From: Ensifer sesbaniae
GTDB taxonomy: Bacteria; Pseudomonadota; Alphaproteobacteria; Rhizobiales; Rhizobiaceae
Length of the DNA stretch: 64,000 nt
Direction of reading: 5' to 3'
Assembly: GCF_013283665.1 (NCBI RefSeq)
Contig: NZ_JABEKU010000001.1
Span: 3,231,137-3,295,136 of the forward strand
Shown in pieces: positions 33,637 to 44,941 of this stretch. Position numbers and translations under genes: made by a program. The notes beneath the pieces were generated by a model. It saw only the letters and a program-made list of their open reading frames with translations, did no database searches and had not been told where the DNA came from. The first letter of the stretch is position 1. Each line of letters starts with the position of its first letter.

Positions 33637-34842
33637 ATGACGAAGAAACTGATCGTAACCTTGGCGGCAATGCTCGCCAGCAGCACGGCCGCTTTCGCCG
33701 ACGCATCCGACGGCAAGGTCAAGATCGGCATTCTGAACGACCAGTCCGGCGTCTATGCCGACTTCGGTGGCAAGTCCTCCTACGAAGCGGCGCTGATGGC
33801 GGTCGAGGATTTCGGCGGCAAGGTGCTCGGCGTGCCGGTGGAAGTCATCACCGCCGACCACCAGAACAAGGCCGACATCGCCTCCAACATCGCCCGCCAA
33901 TGGTACGATACCGAACAGGTCGACAGCATCATGGAGTTGACCAGTTCTTCGGTCGGCCTTGCCGTGCAGGCGCTGTCGAAGGAGAAAAAGAAGATCACCA
34001 TCAACACCGGCGCCGCGACCACCGAGCTCACCGGCAAGCAGTGCTCGCCCTACGGCTTCCACTGGGCCTACGACACGCACGCGCTTGCGGTCGGCACCGG
34101 CGGCGCGCTCGTCAAGCAGGGCGGCGACAGCTGGTTCTTCCTGACCGCCGACTATGCCTTCGGCTATTCGCTCGAGGAGAACACCAGCAACTACGTCAAG
34201 GAAAACGGCGGCACGGTGGTCGGCTCCGTCCGTCATCCGCTGGCAACCACGGATTTCTCTTCCTTCCTGCTGCAGGCGCAATCTTCCGGCGCCAAGGTGA
34301 TCGGTCTTGCCAATGCCGGTCTCGACACCTCGAACGCCATCAAGCAGGCGGCCGAATTCGGCATCGTCCAGGGCGGCCAGCGCCTCGCCGCGCTGCTCTT
34401 CACGCTCGCCGAAGTCCATGGCCTCGGCCTGGAAGCTGCCCAGGGGCTGACGCTCACCGAAGGCTTCTACTGGAACCGCAACGAGGAGAGCGCCAAATTC
34501 GGCAAGCGCTTCATGGAGCGCACCGGCAAAATGCCGAACATGGTCCATGCCGGCACCTATTCGGCCGTGTTCTCCTATCTGAAGGCGATCGAGAAGGCCG
34601 GCACCGACGACGCCGACGCCGTTGCCAGGGAATTGCATGCGCTGCCGGTCAACGACATCTTCGCCGAGAACGGCAATGTCGCCGAGAACGGCCGCATGAT
34701 CCATGACATGTACCTCTTGGAAGTGAAGAAGCCGGACGAAAGCAAGGAACCCTGGGACTATTTCAAGGTTCTTGCCACCATTCCGGGAGCGGAAGCCTTC
34801 ATCGATCCGGCCAAGAGCGGCTGCGACCTGGTGAAGTCGTAA
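33637..34842 (+). CDS. ABC transporter substrate-binding protein, branched-chain amino acid/urea-amide type
   Basis: A 401-aa periplasmic binding protein of the LivJ/LivK superfamily. The signal peptide is MTKKLIVTLAAMLASSTAAFA before DASDG. The mature N-terminus KVKIGILNDQSGVYADFGG is the family's ligand-binding strand. The start has the strong ribosome site GGAGGAGGAC. First gene of a six-gene operon with two ATPases, two permeases and a GMC oxidoreductase. Ligand unknown; this superfamily also binds aromatic and other small acids, and the GMC enzyme hints at an alcohol- or choline-like compound. Confidence 0.9.
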   Translation: MTKKLIVTLAAMLASSTAAFADASDGKVKIGILNDQSGVYADFGGKSSYEAALMAVEDFGGKVLGVPVEVITADHQNKADIASNIARQWYDTEQVDSIMELTSSSVGLAVQALSKEKKKITINTGAATTELTGKQCSPYGFHWAYDTHALAVGTGGALVKQGGDSWFFLTADYAFGYSLEENTSNYVKENGGTVVGSVRHPLATTDFSSFLLQAQSSGAKVIGLANAGLDTSNAIKQAAEFGIVQGGQRLAALLFTLAEVHGLGLEAAQGLTLTEGFYWNRNEESAKFGKRFMERTGKMPNMVHAGTYSAVFSYLKAIEKAGTDDADAVARELHALPVNDIFAENGNVAENGRMIHDMYLLEVKKPDESKEPWDYFKVLATIPGAEAFIDPAKSGCDLVKS

Positions 34843-34856
34843 GCGGTCCGATCGCA

Positions 34857-35639
34857 ATGAGCGCACCGGTCAGCGAACCGAATGGCGCGCCGCGGGTGGT
34901 TCTGTCCGCCCGCGGTCTGCGCCGTGACTTTGGCGGCTTCACCGCCGTCAACAACGTCAATCTCGACGTCCATCATGCGCGCGTGCATGCGCTGATCGGT
35001 CCGAACGGCGCCGGCAAGACGACGGTCTTCAACCTGTTGACCAAGTTCCTGCAGCCGAGCGACGGCACGATCACGCTGCTCGGCGAGGACATCACCCGCA
35101 CGGCGCCGGACAAAGTGGCGCGCATGGGCCTGGTGCGCTCATTCCAGATCTCCGCCGTCTTTCCGCACCTGACGGTGCTCGACAATGTGCGCGTCGCGCT
35201 GCAGCGGCCGAACGGACTTGCGACCCAGTTCTGGAAACCGATCTCGGCGCTCGACGGCCTCAATGCCAAGGCCGATCAGTTGATCCGATCGGTCGGCCTG
35301 GAGCGCGAGCGCAACGCCGTTGCCGCCGACCTTTCCTATGGCCGCAAGCGCGTGCTGGAGATCGCCACGACCCTGGCACTCGATCCCAAGGTGCTGCTGC
35401 TCGACGAGCCGATGGCCGGCATGGGCCACGAGGATGTCGGCATGGTCGCCGAGATCATCCGCGAGGTCGCGCGCGAACGCGCCGTGCTGATGGTCGAGCA
35501 CAATCTCTCCGTCGTCTCGACGCTCTGCCACCACGTCACCGTGCTCCAGCGCGGCGAGATCCTGGCCGAAGGCGACTATGCGAAGGTGTCGGCGGATCCG
35601 CGCGTGCGCACCGCCTACATGGGCACCGAGGAGGCCTGA
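34857..35639 (+). CDS. ABC transporter ATP-binding protein, LivG type
   Basis: A 260-aa ATPase with Walker A GPNGAGKTT near residue 44, signature LSYGRKRVLEIA near 162 (the LSYG variant typical of LivG-class proteins), Walker B LLLDEPMAGMG near 180 and the switch histidine VEHNLSVV. Start 14 bases after the binding-protein stop. One of two ATPases forming the heterodimer. Confidence 0.9.
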   Translation: MSAPVSEPNGAPRVVLSARGLRRDFGGFTAVNNVNLDVHHARVHALIGPNGAGKTTVFNLLTKFLQPSDGTITLLGEDITRTAPDKVARMGLVRSFQISAVFPHLTVLDNVRVALQRPNGLATQFWKPISALDGLNAKADQLIRSVGLERERNAVAADLSYGRKRVLEIATTLALDPKVLLLDEPMAGMGHEDVGMVAEIIREVARERAVLMVEHNLSVVSTLCHHVTVLQRGEILAEGDYAKVSADPRVRTAYMGTEEA

Positions 35640-35640
35640 C

Positions 35641-36342
35641 ATGAGACCGCTCCTGAAAGTTTCCGGCCTCAATGCCTGGTACGGCGAAAGCCATATCCTG
35701 CACGGCGTCGACCTGACGGTCGGCGAAGGCGAGATGGTCACCCTTCTCGGTCGCAACGGCGTCGGCAAGACGACGACGCTGCGCTCGATCATGGGCATCG
35801 TGCGCAAGCGCAAGGGCGAGATCAGCTTTGCCGGCGAAGACCTGATGAAAGTGCCGCTGCACCGGGTCGCCCATCGCGGCCTCGGTTTCATCCCCGAGGA
35901 GCGCGGCATCTTCTCGACCCTTTCGGTCCATGAAAACCTGCTGCTGCCGCCGGCGGTCGCCAAGGGCGGCCTGACGATCGACGAGATCTTCGAGCTTTTC
36001 CCGAACCTCTACGAACGCCGCAGCAGCCCCGGCACGAAGCTTTCCGGCGGCGAACAGCAGATGCTGGCGATCGCCCGCATCCTGCGCACCGGCGTTCGCA
36101 TGATGCTGCTCGACGAGCCGACCGAAGGACTTGCCCCAGTCATCGTCCAGCGCATCGGCGACGTGCTGAAAACCCTGAAGCAGCGCGGCATGACCGTGCT
36201 TCTGGTCGAACAGAACTTCCGCTTCGCCAGCAAGGTCGCCGACCGCTTCTACCTGATGGATCATGGCCAGATGGTCGGCGAATTCCCGGTCGCGGAACTC
36301 GCGACCCGCATGGACATGCTGCATGATGTGCTGGGAGTCTGA
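35641..36342 (+). CDS. ABC transporter ATP-binding protein, LivF type
   Basis: A 233-aa ATPase with Walker A GRNGVGKTT near residue 36, signature LSGGEQQMLAIAR near 135, and Walker B LLDEPTEGLAP, the classic LivF motif. The frame is open upstream, but the ATG at 35641, one base after the LivG-type stop, gives the normal LivF length. Confidence 0.92.
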   Translation: MRPLLKVSGLNAWYGESHILHGVDLTVGEGEMVTLLGRNGVGKTTTLRSIMGIVRKRKGEISFAGEDLMKVPLHRVAHRGLGFIPEERGIFSTLSVHENLLLPPAVAKGGLTIDEIFELFPNLYERRSSPGTKLSGGEQQMLAIARILRTGVRMMLLDEPTEGLAPVIVQRIGDVLKTLKQRGMTVLLVEQNFRFASKVADRFYLMDHGQMVGEFPVAELATRMDMLHDVLGV

Positions 36343-36345
36343 ACC

Positions 36346-37233
36346 ATGAGCACGATCTTCGGAATTCCCATGCAAGCCTTTCTCGGGCAACTGTTGATCG
36401 GACTGATCAACGGCTCGTTCTATGCGCTTTTGAGCCTCGGCCTGGCGATCATCTTCGGCCTCCTGCGGGTCATCAACTTCGCCCATGGTGCGCAATATAT
36501 GCTCGGCGCCTTCTTCGCCTGGATGCTGCTGTCGCATTTCGGCATCGGCTACTGGTCGGCGCTGATCGTGGCACCCGTCGCCGTCGGTCTCGTCGGCGCG
36601 GTCATCGAGCGCACCATGCTGCGGCGGCTCTATACGCTGGATCCGCTCTACGGCCTGCTCTTCACCTTCGGCCTGGCGCTGACCATCGAAGGCACCTTCC
36701 GCTACCTCTACGGCGCATCCGGCCAGCCCTATGCGACGCCAGCGGCGCTTGCCGGCGGCACCAATCTCGGCTTCATGTTCCTGCCCATCTATCGCGGCTG
36801 GGTGATCGTCTTTTCGCTGATCGTCTGCATCGGCACCTGGCTGGTGATCGAGAAAACCAAGCTCGGCTCCTATCTGCGCGCCGCCACCGAAAACCCGGTC
36901 CTGGTGCAATCCTTCGGCATCAACGTGCCGTTCCTGCTGACGCTGACCTATGCGCTGGGGGCTGGCCTTGCGGCTCTTGCCGGCGTGCTCGCCGCGCCGA
37001 TCTACCAGGTTTCGCCCCTCATGGGCTCGAACATCATCATCGTCGTCTTCGCGGTGGTGGTGGTCGGCGGCATGGGCTCGATCATGGGCGCGATCGTCAC
37101 CGGTTACCTGCTCGGTGTCGCCGAGGGATTGACCAAGGTCTTCTATCCGGAGGCCTCCAACATCGTGATCTTCGTGATCATGGCCATCGTTCTCATGATA
37201 CGGCCGGCAGGCCTCTTCGGCCGGGATGCTTGA
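36346..37233 (+). CDS. ABC transporter permease, LivH type
   Basis: A 295-aa permease with about eight spans. It begins with the family start LIGLINGSFYALLSLGLAII and the turn LRVINFAHGAQ, and contains the cytoplasmic GINVPFLLTLTYALGAGLA loop. Start three bases after the LivF-type stop; its end overlaps the next permease start. Confidence 0.92.
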   Translation: MSTIFGIPMQAFLGQLLIGLINGSFYALLSLGLAIIFGLLRVINFAHGAQYMLGAFFAWMLLSHFGIGYWSALIVAPVAVGLVGAVIERTMLRRLYTLDPLYGLLFTFGLALTIEGTFRYLYGASGQPYATPAALAGGTNLGFMFLPIYRGWVIVFSLIVCIGTWLVIEKTKLGSYLRAATENPVLVQSFGINVPFLLTLTYALGAGLAALAGVLAAPIYQVSPLMGSNIIIVVFAVVVVGGMGSIMGAIVTGYLLGVAEGLTKVFYPEASNIVIFVIMAIVLMIRPAGLFGRDA

Positions 37234-38221
37234 TATGACACTGACACTCGACATCGAAAAACCGAAGGAAAAGAGCCCGATCGTCACCCAGACCCTGTTC
37301 CTGGGAATAGGATTGGCACTCCTCATATTGGCGCCTCTGTTCTTCTATCCCGTCTTCCTGATGAAGCTCCTCTGCTTCGCGCTCTTTGCCTGCGCCTTCA
37401 ACCTGCTGCTCGGCTATACCGGCCTGCTCTCCTTCGGCCATGCGGCCTTCTTCGGCGGCGCGGCCTATTTTACCGCACACGCGGTCAAGGAATGGGGCCT
37501 GCCGCCGGAGCTCGGCATCCTCGTCGGCGTCGTCGGCGCGGCGGCGCTCGGCCTGATCGTCGGTTATCTGGCGATCCGCCGGCAGGGCATCTACTTCGCC
37601 ATGATCACGCTGGCGCTGGCGCAGATGTTCTATTTCTTCTGCCTGCAGGCGGAATTCACCAAGGGCGAGGACGGCATCCAGTCCGTGCCGCGCGGCCACC
37701 TCTTCGGCTTCATCGATCTTAGCCAGTCGACGAACATGTACTATTTCGTGCTCGGCGTCTTCGTCATCGGTGTCGCCATCATCTGGCGCATCATCCATTC
37801 GCCCTTCGGCATGATCCTGAAATCGATCCGCGAGAACGAGACGCGCGCCGTGTCGCTCGGCTATTCCGTGCGCAACTACAAGCTCGCCGCCTTCGTCATG
37901 TCGGCGGCGCTGACGGGCCTTGCCGGCGGCGTCAAGGCGCTGGTCTTCCAGTTCGCGACGCTCACGGACGTCGGCTGGCAGATGTCCGGCGAAGTGATCC
38001 TGATGACGCTGCTCGGCGGGATCGGCACGCTGATCGGCCCGCTCTTCGGCGCCGGGCTGGTGGTGACGCTGCAGAATTATCTCGCGACCTCGGAATTCCC
38101 GGTGACGATCATCACCGGCCTCGTCTTCATGGTCTGCGTGCTGGTTTTCCGTCGCGGCATCGTCGGCGAGTTCTATAATTCGCGGCTCGGCCGCAAACTC
38201 GGTTTTGAACACAGACAGTAG
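37226..38221 (+). CDS. ABC transporter permease, LivM type
   Basis: A 331-aa permease with eight to ten spans. Family marks are FNLLLGYTGLLSFGHAAFFG near residue 55, RRQGIYFAMITLALAQMFYF, and the loop SIRENETRAVSLGY. The start at 37226 overlaps the LivH-type stop; an ATG at 37235 is equally possible. Completes the importer. Confidence 0.92.
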   Translation: MLDMTLTLDIEKPKEKSPIVTQTLFLGIGLALLILAPLFFYPVFLMKLLCFALFACAFNLLLGYTGLLSFGHAAFFGGAAYFTAHAVKEWGLPPELGILVGVVGAAALGLIVGYLAIRRQGIYFAMITLALAQMFYFFCLQAEFTKGEDGIQSVPRGHLFGFIDLSQSTNMYYFVLGVFVIGVAIIWRIIHSPFGMILKSIRENETRAVSLGYSVRNYKLAAFVMSAALTGLAGGVKALVFQFATLTDVGWQMSGEVILMTLLGGIGTLIGPLFGAGLVVTLQNYLATSEFPVTIITGLVFMVCVLVFRRGIVGEFYNSRLGRKLGFEHRQ

Positions 38222-38314
38222 CTGGACTCTTCTCGCCCGCGCCGCGGCCGGGAAGAAGCCACCGCCCGATCCCGATCACTGACGGATCGAGCCCCGAATA
38301 TCGAGAGAGAACCC

Positions 38315-39910
38315 ATGGACACGTTCGACTACATCGTCGTCGGAGCGGGTAGCGCCGGCTGCGTGCTTGCCAACCGCCTTTCCGAAAACCGAGGGCATCG
38401 CGTGCTGCTGCTGGAGGCCGGCGGCCGCGACAACTATCACTGGATCCATATTCCGGTCGGCTATCTCTATTGCATCAACAATCCGCGCACCGACTGGTGC
38501 TTCACCACGGCCGCCGAAGAAGGCCTCAACGGCCGCTCGCTCGGCTATCCCCGCGGCAAGGTGCTCGGCGGCTGCTCGTCGATCAACGGCATGATCTACA
38601 TGCGCGGCCAGGCCCGGGACTACGACCATTGGCGCCAGCTCGGCTGCACCGGTTGGGGTTGGGACGATGTGTTGCCGCTCTTCCGTAAATCGGAGGACCA
38701 CTATCAGGGCGCCAATGAGATGCACGGGGCCGGCGGCGAATGGCGGGTGGAGAAGGCCCGCGTGCGCTGGGCGGTTCTCGATGCTTTCCAGAAGGCAGCC
38801 TCCGAAGCCGGCATTCCCGAAACGCCGGATTTCAACCGCGGCAGCAATGAAGGCTCCGGCTATTTCGACGTCAACCAGCGCTCCGGCATCCGCTGGAACA
38901 CGGCAAAGGCATTTCTTCGCCCGGCGCAGAAGTGCGGCAACCTGACGGTTCTCACCAAGGCGCATGTGCGCAAGCTGATCATCGAGGGTGACCGCATCGC
39001 CGGCGTCGAGTTCCAGCACGACGGCACGGTCAAGCGCGCCCGCGCCAGCCGCGAAACCGTGCTTTCCGCCGGCGCGATCGGTTCGCCCCACATCCTCGAA
39101 CTCTCAGGCATCGGCCGCGGCGACGTGCTGCAGGCAAACGGCATCGAGCTTCGTCACGAACGCGCGGGCGTCGGCGAAAACCTGCAGGATCACCTTCAGC
39201 TCCGTATGGCCTACAAGGTCACCGGCGTGCCTACCCTCAACGAGAAGGCGAACTCGCTTTTCGGCAAGGCGTCGATCGGGCTTGAATATCTGCTCAGGCG
39301 CTCCGGACCGATGGCAATGGCGCCGAGCCAGCTCGGCATCTTCACCAGGTCCGGCCCGGAGAAGGAAACGCCCGACCTGCAATATCACGTGCAGCCGGTG
39401 TCGCTCGACAAGTTCGGCGAACCGGTTCATTCCTTCCCGGCGATCACCGCCAGCGTCTGCAATCTGCGGCCCGAAAGCCGCGGCTCGGTGCACCTGAAAG
39501 GTCCGGACTTCGCCGCCGCACCGGACATCCGGCCGCGCTATCTGACCGCCGAAGCCGATCGCAACGTCGCCGTCAGCGCCATCCGGCTGACGCGGCGGAT
39601 CGTCAAGCAGCCCTCCTTCGCCCGTTTCAATCCGGTCGAGTTCAAGCCGGGTCCCTCCTATGAGTCCGAGGACGATCTGAAACGTGCGGCCGGCGATATC
39701 GGCACGACGATCTTCCACCCGGTTGGCACGTGCCGCATGGGTGCCGATCCGGAAAGCGTCGTCGATCCGGAACTGCGCTTTCGCGGTCTTAGGGGATTGC
39801 GCATCGCCGATGCCTCGATCATGCCGACGATCACTTCGGGCAACACCAACTCGCCGACGATCATGATCGCCGAAAAGGCGGCGACGATGATCCTGGCGGC
39901 CAATCGATAG
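38315..39910 (+). CDS. GMC-family oxidoreductase (choline/alcohol dehydrogenase type)
   Basis: A 531-aa flavoenzyme. The N-terminal FAD motif is [18 protein letters not shown], followed by GMC signature 1 ([19 protein letters not shown] near residue 80) and signature 2 ([15 protein letters not shown] near 250). The catalytic histidine is in [10 protein letters not shown] near 470 and the C-terminal [13 protein letters not shown] completes the family. It oxidises an alcohol using FAD. It lies 93 bases after the LivM-type permease on the same strand and probably acts on the imported compound or its derivative. Confidence 0.92.
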   Translation: MDTFDYIVVGAGSAGCVLANRLSENRGHRVLLLEAGGRDNYHWIHIPVGYLYCINNPRTDWCFTTAAEEGLNGRSLGYPRGKVLGGCSSINGMIYMRGQARDYDHWRQLGCTGWGWDDVLPLFRKSEDHYQGANEMHGAGGEWRVEKARVRWAVLDAFQKAASEAGIPETPDFNRGSNEGSGYFDVNQRSGIRWNTAKAFLRPAQKCGNLTVLTKAHVRKLIIEGDRIAGVEFQHDGTVKRARASRETVLSAGAIGSPHILELSGIGRGDVLQANGIELRHERAGVGENLQDHLQLRMAYKVTGVPTLNEKANSLFGKASIGLEYLLRRSGPMAMAPSQLGIFTRSGPEKETPDLQYHVQPVSLDKFGEPVHSFPAITASVCNLRPESRGSVHLKGPDFAAAPDIRPRYLTAEADRNVAVSAIRLTRRIVKQPSFARFNPVEFKPGPSYESEDDLKRAAGDIGTTIFHPVGTCRMGADPESVVDPELRFRGLRGLRIADASIMPTITSGNTNSPTIMIAEKAATMILAANR

Positions 39911-40131
39911 AGCAAATCCAGCCAAAGCGTGCAGCGGTTGCATCAGGAAACGCGTCGCATCGAACCCCAAGGTGCTGTTTCCAGATCGGATTCAGCAAAG
40001 GGAGCGGCGGCGGATAACGGTAAACTGGCCGAAAAGCGATGCGGAAAGCTTAAATCTCAGGGTCTGAGCCCCTATATCGGATGCCGATGGCTCAGTTTTG
40101 GGCCCAAGCAAGATTAGGGGTTTTGATAGCA

Positions 40132-41175
40132 ATGCAGCGATTTGGGCGTTTTGGACGAGCTCTGGCAATGATGGCGATCGGCTTGACCGTCGCGCTGACC
40201 GTTGTGGACGTCGCCGAAGCGCGGCGTTCGGGCGGCGGCTTCGGCAGCCGCGGTACCCGCACCTTCTCGCAGCCGCCCGTCACCCGTACCGCGCCGACCA
40301 ACGCCGCGCCGATCGACCGTTCGATGACGCCGCGCCAGGACGCCGGCCCGACCACGACCAACCCGGCGGCCGGCCAAACGCGCCCGACCACCGCTAACCA
40401 GCCGAACAGGCGTCCCGGCTTCTTCAACGGCTTCGGCGGATCGCTGCTCGTTGGCCTGATGGTCGGCGGCCTGATCGGCATGTTGATGGGCAACGGTCTC
40501 GGCGGCGCCGCAGGCTTCCTCGGCCTGATCGTGCAGATGCTTCTGATCGGCGGCCTGATCATGCTCGCGATGCGTTTCTTCGGCCGCGGCCAGCAAACGG
40601 CCTATGCCGGCCCGGCCGAGCGTTCGTCGGGTCAGCCGTCCTCGGCCGGCGCGCCCTCGTTCAAGATCCCGAGCATCGGCGGCGGCCAGGCGGGTGGTCA
40701 GGCAAATGTGCGCCCGGCTGCAACACCGGCGCCGGCGCCGGTTACTGACGGTCCCGCCGATGAAATCGGCGTCCAGCAGTCTGACCTCGACCAGTTCGAA
40801 AAGATGCTGAAGGACGTGCAGGCGGCCTACGCCGCGGAGGACTACGGCGCATTGCGTCGGCTGACGACGCCGGAGGCCATGTCCTATCTGGCCGAAGAAC
40901 TCAGCGACAACGCGACGAGCGGCGTCAAGAACGATGTGCGCGACGTGCATCTCGTCCAGGGCGATGTCGCCGAAGCCTGGTCTGAAAACGGGACCGACTA
41001 CGCGACCGTTGCGATGCGTTACGAGAGCATCGACGTGATGCGCGACCGTGCCACCGGCAAGGTGATCAGCGGCGATCCGGACAATCTGACCGAAGCGGTC
41101 GAGCTCTGGACCTTCGTGCGCAAGCCCGGTGCGGAATGGCAGGTTTCGGCAATCCAGGGCGTCAGCCACGACTGA
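40132..41175 (+). CDS. Tim44-like domain membrane protein
   Basis: A 347-aa envelope protein. It has an N-terminal signal/anchor (LAMMAIGLTVALTVVDVAEA), a Ser/Pro/Thr-rich linker with many TTNPAAGQTRP-like residues (about 30-95), a glycine-zipper membrane hairpin (about 100-160, LLVGLMVGGLIGMLMGNGLGG) and a C-terminal Tim44-like domain (about 225-347). Bacterial homologues are membrane-associated proteins of uncertain role, possibly chaperone-like. I start at the ATG at 40132; upstream codons look non-coding. Monocistronic, with a strong terminator after it. Confidence 0.82.
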   Translation: MQRFGRFGRALAMMAIGLTVALTVVDVAEARRSGGGFGSRGTRTFSQPPVTRTAPTNAAPIDRSMTPRQDAGPTTTNPAAGQTRPTTANQPNRRPGFFNGFGGSLLVGLMVGGLIGMLMGNGLGGAAGFLGLIVQMLLIGGLIMLAMRFFGRGQQTAYAGPAERSSGQPSSAGAPSFKIPSIGGGQAGGQANVRPAATPAPAPVTDGPADEIGVQQSDLDQFEKMLKDVQAAYAAEDYGALRRLTTPEAMSYLAEELSDNATSGVKNDVRDVHLVQGDVAEAWSENGTDYATVAMRYESIDVMRDRATGKVISGDPDNLTEAVELWTFVRKPGAEWQVSAIQGVSHD

Positions 41176-41195
41176 CGCGAAAAAGATCCACGAGA

Positions 41196-41226
41196 GGCCC
41201 GGTCGGCACCGCCGACCGGGCCTTTT
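41196..41226 (+). terminator. strong Rho-independent terminator
   Basis: Perfect 12-bp stem GGCCCGGTCGGC/GCCGACCGGGCC with the 3-base loop ACC, followed by TTTT, 20 bases after the Tim44-like stop. Confidence 0.9.
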
Positions 41227-41246
41227 CATTTTCAGGATCACGCTTT

Positions 41247-41723
41247 TCAGGACGGCGCGCTGGCCGAAGGCGCCTCCGGCGGCGCGAGGATGTGGGTAAT
41301 CAAATCCCGGAGCCAGCGATGGCCGGGGTCGCCGTCGCGTCGCCGGTGCCAGATCTGCCGAAAAGCAAAGGGTAGGATGGCGAAGGGCGGCTCGAAGACG
41401 ACCAATGATCCGATCTTCGCGTCTTGCGGCAAGATGCGACGCGCCACCGTCAGCACCAGGTCGGTTCCGCGCACGAGCCCAGGCGCCGCACTCCAATGGG
41501 GCAGCGCCAGCGCGATGCGGCGCTTGTGTCCCGCGGCCGCCAGCGCCAGGTCGATTTCGTTGCCGGCATCGCCGCGCAGCGAGACGAGAATGTGCGGCCG
41601 CTCCAGATAGGCCGTGAGATCCATCGTCTTTTCACCACCAAGGCTGGCGCCATCTGCCAGGCAGGCGAAATGTTCCTCGAAACGCGATGGCAGGACATCC
41701 GAAAACCGACGCGGCGGCCACAA
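41247..41723 (-). pseudogene. C-terminal fragment of a LysR-type regulator
   Basis: About 155 codons of an open frame that match the second half of a LysR effector domain: the strand HILVSLRGDAGNEIDLALA, the middle GTDLVLTVARRILP, and the C-terminal end FAFRQIWHRRRDGDPGHRWL. The DNA-binding HTH and first part of the effector domain are missing upstream, and no HTH is visible in any minus-strand frame before the divergent MFS gene. There is no ATG with a ribosome site at the fragment's beginning. It is therefore a truncated, probably dead regulator, most likely the former regulator of the MFS transporter. Confidence 0.75.
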
Positions 41724-41944
41724 CCGCCGTGTTGCGCGCTTGTCACACGAGAAGCGCGCATGGTAGATGGCTGATCATGTCGAGCGAACCCCATTTGATG
41801 GCCTGATTTGCCCCGCAAGGCGGGGCTTGCAGTTGTGAGCCCAAAACCGTCCGCCAACTGAGCGGACAGATTTCGTTCGCATCGATCCGCCCACCCCTCT
41901 TTTGAAAGAGGTACCCGGATCGACTGCCTGCTCTCGGGCTCGTC

Positions 41945-43186
41945 ATGACCACGTCAAACCTTTGGGGCTCAGCCGCCTTTCGGCGCATCAGCCTCGTTCT
42001 CGTCGTTCATTCCTTCGGCTCCTGGATGCTCGTTGCCGCCTTGCCGCTCATCGTCGCGGCACGCTTCGGCGCCGGCGCGGAACTGATCGGCAGCCTGGTG
42101 CTTCGCCTTCTGCCGCGCCTCCTGTTTGCGCCGCTTGCCACTGCGCTCATCCGAAGCACGGGCCCACGCATTCCCGTCCTCTGCGCAATCGCGGGCATTG
42201 CGGCAGCGATCCCTGGTCTGGCGCTTGCGCCGGATGCGATGACGTTCCAAGCCATCGTCATCCTCATCGGCCTTGCAGATACGGTGATCGCGCCAGGCCT
42301 GCTTGCGCTTCGCGCCGCATCCGTTCCGCCCGGCCGCAACATGGAAGCCAATACAGCCTTTCAGGCCATCGACCGCTTCGCCAAGATCTTCGGCCCGCCG
42401 GCAACTGGCATCGCAGCGGCGGCAACCTCTATTTCGACTACCCTTTTCGCCCTGACGCTCGCCCATGTCGTCGCGGCAAGTCTCCTGCTGCGCCATGCCG
42501 GCAACCAGCCGCCCCGCGCGCCGTCGGTCTCCGGCACGCTGAATTTCCGGCAGGAGGCAATCGCGATCATGCGCGACAATCCGCTGCTCTGGGCTCTGCT
42601 CCTCCCGGCCCTTGGTTACATGGTTTCGCTTGGCGCGCTGCAGCCGTTCCTGTTCTGGCTCAACCGCGACCAGTTTCACCTCGGGCCGGAGATGTGGACC
42701 GTTCTGCTCGGCGCCCAAGGTTTGGGCGCCCTCCTCGGCGCCCTCGTCTCAAACCGGCTGGCAAGGGCGCTGAACGATATGGGCACACTGCTGATTGCCT
42801 ATCTCGTCGCAAGCCTGCTCGAGGGCATCTCGACCTTCGCACTGATCTTCGCGCCCAACCACGGTACGGCCATGGCGCTTTTGATTATCGGCGGCATACC
42901 GGAGATGGTCGCCTTCGCGGCCTACTTCACCCTGGTGCAGCGATGCCTGTCTCTGGAGCGCCAGACGGTGTTCTACGCTCTCACCCTGCCGCTGATGGAC
43001 TTGAGCCTTGCCATCGGCGTGCTGTCTGGAGCGATGCATACGAGCGGGTTCATGTCCCTCGGGCAATTCTGGCTGTTTGCCAGTGCCTGTACCGTCCTGC
43101 CGGTCCTGCCCTTCCTCGGATGGCGAGGGAGGATCGCGGACCGCCAGATGGCCGCACCGAGCCAAAAAGATCAACGGCGGCCGTAA
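41945..43186 (+). CDS. MFS transporter
   Basis: A 413-aa major facilitator protein with about 12 hydrophobic spans and a basic cytoplasmic C-terminal tail (RIADRQMAAPSQKDQRR). The first loop has the drug-exporter-like arrangement (RFGAGAELIGSLVLRLLPRLL). Probably an efflux carrier; the substrate cannot be told. The ribosome site is weak. Two small hairpins (about 41810-41826 and 41849-41867) lie in the upstream region it shares with the truncated LysR fragment. Confidence 0.82.
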   Translation: MTTSNLWGSAAFRRISLVLVVHSFGSWMLVAALPLIVAARFGAGAELIGSLVLRLLPRLLFAPLATALIRSTGPRIPVLCAIAGIAAAIPGLALAPDAMTFQAIVILIGLADTVIAPGLLALRAASVPPGRNMEANTAFQAIDRFAKIFGPPATGIAAAATSISTTLFALTLAHVVAASLLLRHAGNQPPRAPSVSGTLNFRQEAIAIMRDNPLLWALLLPALGYMVSLGALQPFLFWLNRDQFHLGPEMWTVLLGAQGLGALLGALVSNRLARALNDMGTLLIAYLVASLLEGISTFALIFAPNHGTAMALLIIGGIPEMVAFAAYFTLVQRCLSLERQTVFYALTLPLMDLSLAIGVLSGAMHTSGFMSLGQFWLFASACTVLPVLPFLGWRGRIADRQMAAPSQKDQRRP

Positions 43187-43249
43187 CTTGCGGCTGGCGC
43201 GATCGGCTTAGTCTGGCCATACTCGGTCCGGGCTAAAAAGGGGTATGGC

Positions 43250-44728
<1,479 letters not shown>

Positions 44729-44790
44729 GGACAATCGGCGCGCGAAAGCCCGGCGTCAAATTCCCTTCATGCGACCGTGAAATAAGCCGA

Positions 44791-44889
44791 CTACAGCGCC
44801 GCGCGTCTCTTGGACGCGCTAAGGTCGCTGTAGCACTTTGAAATACTGCATGTTTCCTCAAATGGGAGACACTTTAAGGAAACATGCAG
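44791..44889 (+). repeat. RIME1-like intergenic repeat, copy 4
   Basis: About 99 bp in plus orientation. The first hairpin (CTACAGCGCC...GGTCGCTGTAG) is well kept. The second hairpin is diverged and partly mispaired (TTTCCTCAAATGGGAGACACTTTAA region) between the arms CTGCATG and CATGCAG. It lies between aldehyde dehydrogenase and ppk2. Confidence 0.8.
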
Positions 44890-44941
44890 GGGCGATAGTA
44901 GCACAAAGCTGCCACCGGACGCGCTGTATTCGGAGGGTCAG

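Noticed and set aside
41450-41857. 135-codon minus-strand frame overlapping the LysR fragment
   Set aside because: It runs out of phase with the recognisable LysR effector segment and has no family features.
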